A DNA stretch of 64,000 nucleotides, taken from the NCBI RefSeq assembly GCF_000397205.1, contig NC_021237.1, positions 3,473,001 through 3,537,000 on the forward strand, written 5' to 3'. Position numbers and translations under genes: made by a program. A model generated the notes under the pieces. That model was not told the DNA's origin, searched no databases, and worked only from the letters and a program-made list of their open reading frames with translations. The stretch is from Pseudomonas protegens CHA0. Its GTDB lineage: Bacteria > Pseudomonadota > Gammaproteobacteria > Pseudomonadales > Pseudomonadaceae. Positions 16,234 to 24,252 of this stretch are shown here, piece after piece. Position 1 is the first letter of the stretch. Every line of letters starts with the position of its first letter.

Positions 16234-16251
16234 CCTCAAGGGAGGCCCCCC

Positions 16252-16452
16252 ATGGGCATCGTCAAGATCTCCGATGAACTGCACGAGCAGATCCGCGTGG
16301 CCAGCGCCGCCATGGACCGCTCGATCAATGCCCAGGCCGAGTTCTGGATGAAGATCGGCCTGCTGGCCGAACTCAACCCTCACCTGGCCTACAACGACCT
16401 GATCAACAAGCTGTTGCTGAACAAGCCCGACCTGCTCAGGGGGCGCGCATGA
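16252..16452 (+). CDS. ParD-like antitoxin-family protein
   Basis: 66 residues starting MGIVKISDELHEQIRVASAAMDRSI, the ribbon-helix-helix opening of the ParD-like family (predicted antitoxins of type II toxin-antitoxin modules). The start is chosen at the ATG preceded by AAGGGAGG; an upstream in-frame ATG would lie inside the palindromic operator. It overlaps the methionine aminopeptidase gene by ATGA, so the peptidase takes the position a toxin gene would normally occupy. No RelE/ParE-type toxin is present. DNA-binding autoregulation through the upstream palindrome is a reasonable inference. Confidence 0.82.
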   Translation: MGIVKISDELHEQIRVASAAMDRSINAQAEFWMKIGLLAELNPHLAYNDLINKLLLNKPDLLRGRA

Positions 16453-17213
16453 CCCAGGCCCTGATCAAGACCCCGGAACAACTGGCGCTGATGCGCGAAG
16501 CCGGGCGGCTGCTGGCCCAGGTGTTCACCTATCTCGACGGTTTTGTCGCCCCCGGCCTGTCCACCCTGGAGCTGGACGCCGCGGTGGAACACCTGATCCG
16601 CCATGAACTCAAGGCGCGCCCGGCCAGCAAGGGCCAGTACAACTACCCCTACTGCATCAACACCTCGATCAACGAGGTGGTGTGCCACGGCATGCCCCAC
16701 CCCAAGGCCGTGCTCAAGGACGGTGACATCATCAATATCGACATCACCCTGGAGAAGAACGGCTACATCGCCGACTCCAGCAAGATGTACCTGATCGGCA
16801 CTGTCGGGCCCAAGGCCCGGCGCCTGGTGGACACCACGTTCGAGGCCATGTGGGCGGCGATCAAGGTGGTGCGCCCCGGCGCCCGGCTGGGCGATATCGG
16901 CCATGCCATCCAGGCCCATGCCGAAGCCAAGGGCTACAGCGTGGTCCGTGAATACTGCGGCCATGGCATCGGCCGGCAGATGCACGAAGAGCCGCAAATC
17001 CTCCACTTCGGTCGTCCCGGTACCGGCCTGGAGCTGCGCGAGGGCATGGTCTTCACCATCGAGCCGATGCTCAACCAGGGCAGCGCCCGGGTCCGCGGGC
17101 TCAAGGATGGCTGGACCGTGGTCACCCGCGACAACGGCCTCTCGGCCCAGTGGGAACACACGGTGGCGGTGACCCGGGACGGCTTCGAGGTGCTGACCCT
17201 GCAACCGCAATGA
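16449..17213 (+). CDS. map: type I methionine aminopeptidase
   Basis: 254 residues, close to the usual 264. All catalytic residues are present: metal ligands Asp98, Asp109, His172, Glu205 and Glu236, plus substrate-binding His80. They are offset by one from the E. coli enzyme. It removes the initiator Met from nascent proteins in the cytoplasm. Pseudomonas normally has the housekeeping map beside rpsB, so this copy, translationally coupled to a ParD-like gene, is likely a second, separately regulated enzyme; the other copy is not in the window. It is followed within 6 bp by the convergent RimK-like gene. Confidence 0.9.
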   Translation: MTQALIKTPEQLALMREAGRLLAQVFTYLDGFVAPGLSTLELDAAVEHLIRHELKARPASKGQYNYPYCINTSINEVVCHGMPHPKAVLKDGDIINIDITLEKNGYIADSSKMYLIGTVGPKARRLVDTTFEAMWAAIKVVRPGARLGDIGHAIQAHAEAKGYSVVREYCGHGIGRQMHEEPQILHFGRPGTGLELREGMVFTIEPMLNQGSARVRGLKDGWTVVTRDNGLSAQWEHTVAVTRDGFEVLTLQPQ

Positions 17214-17219
17214 AGGCCC

Positions 17220-18806
17220 CTACCAGGCCTGGCCGCGCCGCTTGAGCTCCAGGCGGCGGACAAACTCCTCCAGCACCAGGGCATAGAGATCGTCCTGCAG
17301 GTAGGCATCCTCGATGCCGGCGTCGAGGTTGGGGTTGTCGTTGACCTCGATCACCACCACCTTGTCGCCGGACTGCTTGAGATCGACGCCATACAGGCCG
17401 TCGCCGATCAGGTTGGCGGTCTTCACCGCCAGATCCACCACCGCCCGGGGCGCTTCGTGGATCGCCAGGGTGCGGCACTCGCCGTTGATGTCCTGGCCCT
17501 TGGCCTTGTGGTTGTAGATCTGCCAATGGCCCTTGGACATGAAGTACTGGCAGGCAAAGATCGGTTTGCGGTTGAGCACGCCGATGCGCCAGTCGTACTC
17601 GGTGTAGAAGAACTCCTGGGCCAGCAGCAGTACCGAGTGCTCGAACAGCTCGGCGGTGGCTTCCATCAAGGCCTGCTGGCTCTCGACCTTGATCACTCCG
17701 CGGGAAAAACAGCCGTCGGGGATCTTCAGCACCAGGGGAAAACCCAGGCGCTCGCCGACCCGTTCGAAATCCTGCGGTCGCTCCTTGTAGAGAATCTCGG
17801 TGGCGGGCATGCCCAGTTGATGGCCCTTGAGCAGGTCGCTGAGGTAGACCTTGTTGGTGCAGCGCAGGATCGACGCCGGGTCGTCCATCACCACCAGCCC
17901 TTCGCTCTCGGCCTTCTTGGCAAAACGGTAGGTGTGGTTGTCGACGCTGGTGGTCTCGCGGATCAGCAGCGCGTCATATTCGGCCAGCCGCGAATAGTCC
18001 TTCTTCTCGATCAGTTCCACATCGATGCCCAGGCCCTTGCCCACGCGAATGAAACTCTCCAGCGCCCGAGGGTTGGAAGGCGGCAGCAGTTCCTGGGGAT
18101 CATGGAGAATGGCCAAGTCATAACGGGCCACTTGCCGGGAGCGCGGAACCCGCCAGACCTTGCGGCTGAAACTGTCCAGGGAGTTGGCGAACTGATCTTC
18201 CTGATCTTCGCGCAACTTATGCAGCGCCCCCGACTTGACGCCTTCGATGTGCCAACTGTTAGTTCGCTTGAAATCAACTAACAGGATCGGACAAGGGAAG
18301 AGTTCAAACAATTGCCGAGCCAATTCCTGCAAGGGCTCTATATGAGTTCGACCGAAGTAGAGGGTCAGCGTAAAGCCTTCGGTATCGCGGTAAAGATGAT
18401 TGCTCAGGGCCTTTTCCAGGCTCTTGTCGAGATCGTCCAGGGCCAACCCGTAAAGCGCCTTGCGGGTCAGTTCGCTGATGGTGCGCACCGAGGGAATCAC
18501 CCGGTGGCCGCGGGCTTCAGCCAATAGCGAGCAATAGTAGCCATGCCCCAGGTACTTGTAGCTGCGGCACAGGTTGATCACCTGGACGCGCTTGCCGGGC
18601 GCGCTTTCGCGGCTGTGTTCGAGGTACTCCTGGGCCGTGAGGATGTCGTCGCTGGGAAAGTACGAGGCCCAGTCTTCCTTGCGTTCGACAATAATGATTA
18701 CCTGGCTTGAGGTTTTGTCCAGCCGGGCAATATTAGTTGAGGAAGTGATTGTCGCCGGCAAACTTTGCCCGGATACTTCTCGCCAATGACCTTGTACCGC
18801 TGACAT
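17220..18806 (-). CDS. RimK-like ATP-grasp ligase with RLAN N-terminal domain
   Basis: 528 residues. The N-terminal half matches the RimK-like ATP-grasp N-terminal (RLAN) domain. From about residue 300 there is an ATP-grasp domain: FPLVLKIPDGCFSRGVIKV (ATP-binding Lys and Gly-rich loop) and VVVIEVNDNPNLDAGIEDAY (Mg-binding Glu/Asn). It should join an amino acid to a carboxylate, as RimK adds Glu to ribosomal protein S6; the RLAN form is not RimK itself. It is divergent from a GNAT-C39 peptidase fusion, a partnership already noted in comparative studies of ATP-grasp amidoligases and read there as peptide modification or synthesis. Substrate unknown. Confidence 0.82.
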   Translation of the reverse strand: MSAVQGHWREVSGQSLPATITSSTNIARLDKTSSQVIIIVERKEDWASYFPSDDILTAQEYLEHSRESAPGKRVQVINLCRSYKYLGHGYYCSLLAEARGHRVIPSVRTISELTRKALYGLALDDLDKSLEKALSNHLYRDTEGFTLTLYFGRTHIEPLQELARQLFELFPCPILLVDFKRTNSWHIEGVKSGALHKLREDQEDQFANSLDSFSRKVWRVPRSRQVARYDLAILHDPQELLPPSNPRALESFIRVGKGLGIDVELIEKKDYSRLAEYDALLIRETTSVDNHTYRFAKKAESEGLVVMDDPASILRCTNKVYLSDLLKGHQLGMPATEILYKERPQDFERVGERLGFPLVLKIPDGCFSRGVIKVESQQALMEATAELFEHSVLLLAQEFFYTEYDWRIGVLNRKPIFACQYFMSKGHWQIYNHKAKGQDINGECRTLAIHEAPRAVVDLAVKTANLIGDGLYGVDLKQSGDKVVVIEVNDNPNLDAGIEDAYLQDDLYALVLEEFVRRLELKRRGQAW

Positions 18807-18899
18807 AAAGTTCGCTCTCGCTGAAGAACCTGACCCTTTCTATTAAGCACGAACTTTTTTTGAAGTCTCGTTTCATTACGCAACTTTTACGGCGGTCAT

Positions 18900-20006
18900 A
18901 TGGATCTTGTCTTTCGCACTGCAACCCTCGAGGACTTGCCGGCGCTGGTGGCGCTGGAAGAGCAATGTTTCACCAGCGACCGGCTGACCCCGCGCAGCTT
19001 CCAGTGGATGATCAGCCGCGCCCATGGGCAGCTGCTGGTGGCCGAACAGCAGGCGCAGGTGCTCGGGTATGCCCTGGTGCTGTTTCATCGCGGCACCTCC
19101 CTGGCGCGCCTGTATTCCCTGGCCATCGCCGAAAGCGCCCGGGGCCTGGGGCTGGGCAAGCGCCTGCTGCAACGCATGGAGGCCTGTGCCCTGGCCCATG
19201 ACTGCGCCTACCTGCGCCTGGAGGTACGCACCGACAACCCTGCGGCCATCGCCTTGTACGAGCGCAACGGCTACCGGCGTTTCGCCCTGGTCCCCGACTA
19301 TTACCAGGACCACGCCGACGCCCTGCGCCTGGAAAAGCGCATCCTCCAGCACCGCGAGACCCGTAGCATCCGCGTGCCCTATTACCAGCAGACCACCGAC
19401 TTCACCTGCGGCCCCGCCTGCCTGCTGATGGCCATGGGCGCCCTGCAACCTTCACGGCCCCTGGAGCGTCGGGAGGAACTGCAGATCTGGCGTGAAGCCA
19501 CCACCGTCTTCATGACCTCGGGCCATGGTGGCTGCAGCCCCCAGGGCCTGGCCCTGGCGGCCTGGCGCCGCGGTTTTGCCGTGCGCTTGCAGGTCAACAG
19601 CAGCGGGCCGCTGTTTCTCAACGGCGTGCGCGACGAACATAAAAAGGACGTCATGCGCCTGGTCCACGATGAGTTCTGCAAGGAACTGGATGCCAGCGAA
19701 GTGCAGCAGGTGCTCGGCGGGCCGCTGGACCTGCCCGGCCTGTTGCGTGAAGGCGGCCAGCCCCTGGTGCTGATCAGCAGCTATCGCCTGACCCGCTCCA
19801 AGGCGCCGCACTGGGTGATAGTCACCGACTGCGACCAGGACTTCGTCTACCTCCACGACCCGGATGTCGACCACAGCCAGCACCGCCAGCCCCTGGACTG
19901 CCAGCACCTGCCGGTGAGTCACGGCGAGTTCGCCAAGATGTGCAGTTTCGGCAGCAGCAAACTGCGCGCCGCGGTGATCCTCTTCCCCGCGCGCGCCCAC
20001 CCGTAG
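18900..20006 (+). CDS. GNAT acetyltransferase / C39-like peptidase fusion protein
   Basis: 368 residues in two parts. Residues 1-150 are a RimI-like GNAT domain (RGLGLGKRLLQRM acetyl-CoA loop, DNPAAIALYERNGY). Residues 155-365 are a papain-like C39-family domain with Cys170 in DFTCGPACLL, His304 in APHWVI and Asp320 in HDPD, giving a complete Cys-His-Asp set. No signal peptide, so both act in the cytoplasm. It is divergent (93 bp apart) from the RLAN ATP-grasp ligase gene. The trio of ligase, acetyltransferase and protease suggests a pathway that makes, caps and cleaves a peptide. The stop TAG is provided by a REP element. Confidence 0.82.
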   Translation: MDLVFRTATLEDLPALVALEEQCFTSDRLTPRSFQWMISRAHGQLLVAEQQAQVLGYALVLFHRGTSLARLYSLAIAESARGLGLGKRLLQRMEACALAHDCAYLRLEVRTDNPAAIALYERNGYRRFALVPDYYQDHADALRLEKRILQHRETRSIRVPYYQQTTDFTCGPACLLMAMGALQPSRPLERREELQIWREATTVFMTSGHGGCSPQGLALAAWRRGFAVRLQVNSSGPLFLNGVRDEHKKDVMRLVHDEFCKELDASEVQQVLGGPLDLPGLLREGGQPLVLISSYRLTRSKAPHWVIVTDCDQDFVYLHDPDVDHSQHRQPLDCQHLPVSHGEFAKMCSFGSSKLRAAVILFPARAHP

Positions 20007-20083
20007 GAGCCGGCTTGCCGGTGAAGAGGCCCGCAGCCTTGCGCGGCCCCTGCCAGCGCCTTCGCTGGCAAGCCAGCTCCTAC
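20003..20083. repeat. REPIN
   Basis: GTAGGAGCCGGCTTGCCGG opens at 20003 and an inverted copy closes at 20083 (TTCGCTGGCAAGCCAGCTCC region), with the spacer GAGGCCCGCAGCCTTGCGCG between. It overlaps the stop of the GNAT-C39 gene. Confidence 0.85.
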
Positions 20084-20114
20084 AGCAGCCAGATACGCCT
20101 CGCAGCCGCCCCCC

Positions 20115-20164
20115 GTAGGAGCCAGCTTGCCGGCGAAGAGGCCCGCAGCCTTGCGCGGCCCCTG
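20115..20164 (+). repeat. single REP with shared spacer
   Basis: GTAGGAGCCAGCTTGCCGGC at 20115 is followed by the same spacer (GAGGCCCGCAGCCTTGCGCG) as the adjacent REPIN. The expected inverted right arm is degraded, so this looks like a tandem duplicate that lost its partner. Confidence 0.75.
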
Positions 20165-20189
20165 TGGGCGCCTGCAAGGGAGCCCGGGG

Positions 20190-21341
20190 CTATTGCAGGC
20201 CGACTTTGTACAGCGTGCCCTGGTCCTCGTCGGTGAGGATGTAGAGGTAGCCGTCCGGGCCCTGGCGCACATCACGAATACGCGCCTTGAGCCCGCCCAG
20301 CAGGCGTTCCTCGTGCTCGACCCGATCACCGTTGAACTGCAGCCGGATCAGCTCCTGGCTGGCCAGGGCGCCAATGAACACGTTGTGCTGCCAGGGCTTG
20401 AAGCGGTCGCTGTCATAGAAGGCCATGCCGCTGATGCCGGGGGACTTCTCCCACACATGGTGCGGCGCCACGGTGCCGGGCGCGGTCTGGCCCACGGCCT
20501 CGGGGATCGGCTGGCCGGAATAGTTGATGCCGTGGGTCGCCAGAGGCCAGCCGTAGTTCTTGCCGCGCTCGATGATATTGATCTCGTCGCCACCCTTGGG
20601 CCCGTGTTCGTTCTCCCAGAGGGTGCCGCTCCAGGGGTTGAGCGCCGCCCCCTGGGGGTTGCGGTGGCCGTAGCTCCAGATCTCCGGGCGCACCCCGGCC
20701 TGGCCGACGAAAGGGTTGTCATCCGGCACCCGACCATCCGGGTACAGGCGCACGATCTTGCCCTGGAGCTTGTCCAGGTCCTGGGCGGTGGGCCGGTCGT
20801 TGTTTTCTCCCAGGATCACGAACAGGTAGCCGTCGCGGTCGAACACCAGCCGCGAACCGAAGTGATTGCCCGTGGACAGCTTGGGTTCCTGCCGGAAGAT
20901 CACCTGGAAATCCTTGAGCCCGCTCAGGTCATCGCTCAAACGGCCACGGCCCACGGCGGTGCCGGCAGTCCCGCCCTCGCCGCCACCTTCGGCATAGGAC
21001 AGATACACCATGCGGTCCTGCTTGAAGTCCGGCGACAGCGCCACATCCAGCAAGCCGCCCTGGCCCTTGGCCCAGACCTTGGGCACCCCGCTCAGGGGCG
21101 CCGAGAGCTTGCCGTCCGCGCCGACCAGCCGCAGGTTGCCCGGGCGCTCGGTCACCAGAATGCCCTGGCGGTCCGGCAGGAATGCCAGGGCCCAGGGATG
21201 GTCAAGGCCGGCGGCCACCGGAGTCAGGTTCAGCGTGCCCTGCTCACTGGGAAAAGCCTGGGGTGTGGCGGCCATGGCGGGCACGGCACTGCCCAGCAAG
21301 ACGCTGGAGCACAAGGTGGCGATAAGGGTTTTACGCAACAT
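20190..21341 (-). CDS. PQQ-dependent aldose/sorbosone dehydrogenase family protein (YliI-like)
   Basis: 383 residues with a signal peptide (cleavage after about residue 24, VPAMA). The repeated blades LDHPWALAFLPD, VTERPGNLRLV, GRGRLSDD and GHRNPQG mark the six-bladed soluble glucose/sorbosone dehydrogenase fold that binds PQQ and Ca2+ in the periplasm. It would oxidise aldose sugars and pass electrons to the respiratory chain. Length and motifs are normal for the E. coli YliI/Asd branch. Followed on the plus side by REP elements. Physiological substrate unknown. Confidence 0.85.
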   Translation of the reverse strand: MLRKTLIATLCSSVLLGSAVPAMAATPQAFPSEQGTLNLTPVAAGLDHPWALAFLPDRQGILVTERPGNLRLVGADGKLSAPLSGVPKVWAKGQGGLLDVALSPDFKQDRMVYLSYAEGGGEGGTAGTAVGRGRLSDDLSGLKDFQVIFRQEPKLSTGNHFGSRLVFDRDGYLFVILGENNDRPTAQDLDKLQGKIVRLYPDGRVPDDNPFVGQAGVRPEIWSYGHRNPQGAALNPWSGTLWENEHGPKGGDEINIIERGKNYGWPLATHGINYSGQPIPEAVGQTAPGTVAPHHVWEKSPGISGMAFYDSDRFKPWQHNVFIGALASQELIRLQFNGDRVEHEERLLGGLKARIRDVRQGPDGYLYILTDEDQGTLYKVGLQ

Positions 21342-21418
21342 GCTCGCTTCCTTTTGTCGATCGAGAAAATCCTCGGTAGCAGGTTTCGCACCTGCCGCCA
21401 GGGTGGCAGGACAGTGCT

Positions 21419-21787
21419 TCAGCGCCGGTTGCCGGGATCGCTGTCGCGGGGGCTTTGCACCCGGGGATCAGGGTTGGGTCGCTGCACCCCGCCACGCGGG
21501 TAGCCATTGCCGATGCCACCGTTCTCAAGGGTTGGCGGGCGACCGGTCGGAGCGGTGCTGGGGCCGCGCACGGGCGGGCTGCTGGGCTGGGTGCCCTGCA
21601 TGCTGTTGGGGTTGGCGCGACGGATGGGGTTGCTGTAGGGGTCGTTGTTGCCGCTGCTGGGCAGGTTCTGCGCCAATTGCAGGGGGTGTTGATGGGGGGG
21701 AGGTGCTTCAGGGGCGCCAGCCCAGGCGGCGCCGCTGGTCCAGACCAGCGCGATGAGTGCGGCAAACCCGCGAGCCAGACAGTTCAT
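21419..21787 (-). CDS. small exported Pro/Asn-rich protein, function unknown
   Basis: 122 residues. The start is fixed by AGGAGG on the minus strand just before the ATG; a start 8 codons upstream lacks a site. The signal peptide runs to about residue 23 (SGAAWAG). The mature part is low-complexity, rich in Pro, Asn, Gly, Arg and Ser (for example QPSSPPVRGPSTAPTGRPP), with no Cys and no recognised domain. It is probably an unstructured periplasmic or envelope protein. It lies upstream of the sugar dehydrogenase gene in the same direction with a 77-bp gap, so co-transcription is possible. Confidence 0.6.
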   Translation of the reverse strand: MNCLARGFAALIALVWTSGAAWAGAPEAPPPHQHPLQLAQNLPSSGNNDPYSNPIRRANPNSMQGTQPSSPPVRGPSTAPTGRPPTLENGGIGNGYPRGGVQRPNPDPRVQSPRDSDPGNRR

Positions 21788-21909
21788 GACAAGCCTCCTG
21801 AGGAGCGACAAGGTATCGAATACGATTCCACGCTACGCCCAGGGTTCGGCTTTGTTAACTAAATAATCCTTCAGAACATGTAACACCCGGTATCCACGGT
21901 GCCTTCATC

Positions 21910-21993
21910 TACAAGCGCTGGCTGGCCTGCGAACGGGCCCTTTGGCCATGCCTCTGGCTCGAGGATGCGTTCGCCGGCAAGCCCGCTCCTACA
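21910..21993. repeat. REPIN, left arm diverged
   Basis: Right arm GTTCGCCGGCAAGCCCGCTCC ends at about 21991 with TACA. The left arm near 21914 (GCGCTGGCTGGCCTGCGAAC) is a decayed inverted copy. Located after lpxO. Confidence 0.7.
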
Positions 21994-22009
21994 CCGCGGG
22001 GGTGCAACG

Positions 22010-22921
22010 TCAGATGTAGATGAACAGCAACAGCAGTGCAGCGAAGATCGCCCACTTTTCCAGGTAGTAGCGCGTGCGGTTGCGCTTTTTCAGTTCTTTG
22101 CCCCGCAGGCGGATCTTGTACAGCTTGTTGAAGGCACGGTTCAGGCCACCGGTCTTGTCGCCGGCATCGTTGGGCGCGCCGGCGGCGGACATCACGGTAC
22201 GGCTGAACCAGCCATTGAACGCAGCGGCCCAGCGGTATTTCATCGGCCGCTCGACATCGCAGAACAGAATGATGCGGTTCTGCTCGGTGGTGTTTTCCGC
22301 GTAGTGAATGTAGGTCTCGTCGAACATCACCGCTTCGCCGTCGCGCCAGTGATAACGCTCACCGTCGACCTCGATGAAGCAGCCTTCGTTGTTCGGCGTG
22401 GAAAGACCCAGGTGGTAGCGATAGGAACCGGCATAAGGGTCGCGGTGACGAACCAGGCGCGAACCTGGTGGCAGCTCGGCGAACATCGCAGCCTTGATCG
22501 AACCGATGCTCTGCACCAGCTCGGTGGTGCGTGGGCACAGCTTCATCGCCGAAGGGTGGCTGTCGCCGTACCACTTCAGGTAGAAGCGTTTCCAGCCGGT
22601 CTTGAAGAAGGAGTTGAAACCCACATCGTTGTACTGGTCCGAGCGCTTGATCTCGCCGGCCTGCAGCAGACTCTGGCCTTCGGCACGGATCTCTTCCCAG
22701 TGTTCCTGCAGCTTGTTCATCTCCGGGAAGTCGGCCGGGTCCAGGTACGGCCGATTGGGGTACTTGGAGAACAGATAGAGGAAGCAGTTGATGGGCGCCA
22801 GGAAGGTCGAGTGATCACTGAGCTGGCGGCCCAGTTTATGGCGCACGCGCCCCCGCAGGTGTACGTACGCAATGGATAAAACGTATACAGCGGCAATGAT
22901 GAGTTTCACGGAAATCGTCAC
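22010..22921 (-). CDS. lpxO: lipid A 2-hydroxylase LpxO-type (aspartyl/asparaginyl beta-hydroxylase family)
   Basis: 303 residues with a hydrophobic N-terminal segment (4-20) and a C-terminal one (LEKWAIFAALLLLFIYI), matching the inner-membrane LpxO. The Fe(II)/2-oxoglutarate site shows RHRDPYAGSYRYHLGL (HxD) and a later His in THYAENTT-like context, then an Arg for 2-oxoglutarate (QNRIILFCD). LpxO hydroxylates a secondary lauroyl chain of lipid A and changes envelope permeability. The gene stands alone, with a 347-bp upstream region shared with a divergent hydrolase. Other family members act on peptides, but the twin-anchor topology favours LpxO. Confidence 0.85.
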   Translation of the reverse strand: MTISVKLIIAAVYVLSIAYVHLRGRVRHKLGRQLSDHSTFLAPINCFLYLFSKYPNRPYLDPADFPEMNKLQEHWEEIRAEGQSLLQAGEIKRSDQYNDVGFNSFFKTGWKRFYLKWYGDSHPSAMKLCPRTTELVQSIGSIKAAMFAELPPGSRLVRHRDPYAGSYRYHLGLSTPNNEGCFIEVDGERYHWRDGEAVMFDETYIHYAENTTEQNRIILFCDVERPMKYRWAAAFNGWFSRTVMSAAGAPNDAGDKTGGLNRAFNKLYKIRLRGKELKKRNRTRYYLEKWAIFAALLLLFIYI

Positions 22922-23268
22922 ACGTCAGAAGAGAACATGCTGCGCCTCTGAAAGCCCGGAAGGCCAAAGGCAAATTGCAGCGTCTGAGTTGAAAAAAGCG
23001 TAACCGGCGACACTCTTCGTCGCAGGTTCGACCCTCGGCATCTGGCCGTCGGCTGGCATTTTAGCCACAGTTTGTAACCAATGGTTAACTCATATTTGTT
23101 AAAAGCTGCGCTCCTTTCGTTGAAAGATGCGGGTATTGGGCCGGCTGTTGATTCAGCTCAACAAAAGCCGCTCGGTGCCGGTAGCGACCCGCAAGGGACT
23201 GTGTTGCCGGGCCTTGCCGAGGTATCCTGCGCGCCGCTGCCCTCTCCTCTTCGGCAAGGATTCCCGAC
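22922..23268. other. 347-bp divergent intergenic region
   Basis: Lies between lpxO (minus) and an alpha/beta hydrolase gene (plus). It contains an AT-rich patch around 23060-23110 (TTAGCCACAG, GGTTAACTCATATTTGTTAAAA) suited to a promoter, and AAGGA before the hydrolase. No gene or repeat recognised. Confidence 0.5.
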
Positions 23269-24003
23269 TTGATCGACCCCAATCTCCCGCCAACCCTGGT
23301 GCTGCTGCCGGGCATGGATGGCACCGGCACCCTGTTCGAACCGCTGCTCCAGGCCTTGGACCAGCATTGGCCGGTACAGGTCTTGCATTATCCCGGCGAT
23401 CAGCCCCTGGGCTACCCGGCCCTGGTGGAGCGGGTGATGGCGCAATTGCCGGCGAACCGGCGATTCATCCTGTTGGGCGAGTCCTTTTCCGGCCCGGTGG
23501 CGGTGAGCGTGGCCGCCCGCAATCCCGAAGGGCTGATGGGCCTGGTGCTGTGCAGCAGCTTTGTACGCAATCCGCGCCCGCGCCTTGCGCCTTTGCAGCC
23601 CCTGCTCAAGGTACTGCCGGTGCAGCGCCTGCCGTTCTGGCCCATGGATGCCCTGCTGCTGGGCGGTTTTTCCACCCCGGCACTGCGTCAGGCACTGGCG
23701 GCGGCGATCGCCCAGGTGGCGCCGCAGGTACTGCAGGCCCGGTTGCAGGCGGTGATCGCCGTGGATGTACGCCAGGCCCTGGCTGCCAGCCGGGTGCCGC
23801 TGCTGTACCTGCGGGCCCGCCAGGATCGCTTGGTGCCCCCATCGGCTTCGGCCCTGGTCCGGCAACTGCGCAGCGACGCCCGGCTGGTGGAGATCGAGGC
23901 GCCCCACTGCCTGCTCCAGGCCGCGCCGGCCGCGGCAACGGCGCAATTGCAGCACTTCCTGAACGACCTGCTGGAAGCGGCTGCCATGCCCGTCAGGGGT
24001 TGA
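23269..24003 (+). CDS. alpha/beta hydrolase
   Basis: 244 residues. VLLPGMDGTG near residue 11 forms the oxyanion turn, GESFSGP holds the nucleophile Ser, and RQDRLVP and EAPHCLLQ supply Asp and His, so the catalytic triad is complete. The start is TTG, supported by AAGGA 8 bases upstream and by the conserved N-terminus. There is no signal peptide, so it is cytoplasmic. The PGMDGTG opening resembles BioH-like and small esterase members, but there is no context to name a substrate. Divergent from lpxO. Confidence 0.78.
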   Translation: MIDPNLPPTLVLLPGMDGTGTLFEPLLQALDQHWPVQVLHYPGDQPLGYPALVERVMAQLPANRRFILLGESFSGPVAVSVAARNPEGLMGLVLCSSFVRNPRPRLAPLQPLLKVLPVQRLPFWPMDALLLGGFSTPALRQALAAAIAQVAPQVLQARLQAVIAVDVRQALAASRVPLLYLRARQDRLVPPSASALVRQLRSDARLVEIEAPHCLLQAAPAAATAQLQHFLNDLLEAAAMPVRG

Positions 24004-24252
24004 GCATCGTCTGCCCGCGCTAAAATCCCTGCCCCTGTGTCATACAACTGCTCGTTTACATATGCGACAATGCGCGCAAATTTCAACATGCACCCCGCAC
24101 TCTTCGCTCAGCAACCTGGCCTCTTGGCCGGAATGTTGCGCTCGACGTACGCCCGCTGGCTCAGTTCCACACCCATACCGGTCCGACCTGGAAGGCTCCA
24201 GATCGCGCCCTGTGGATTTAAGGTCGGCGCTAAAACATTGGTAGGTAAGTAA

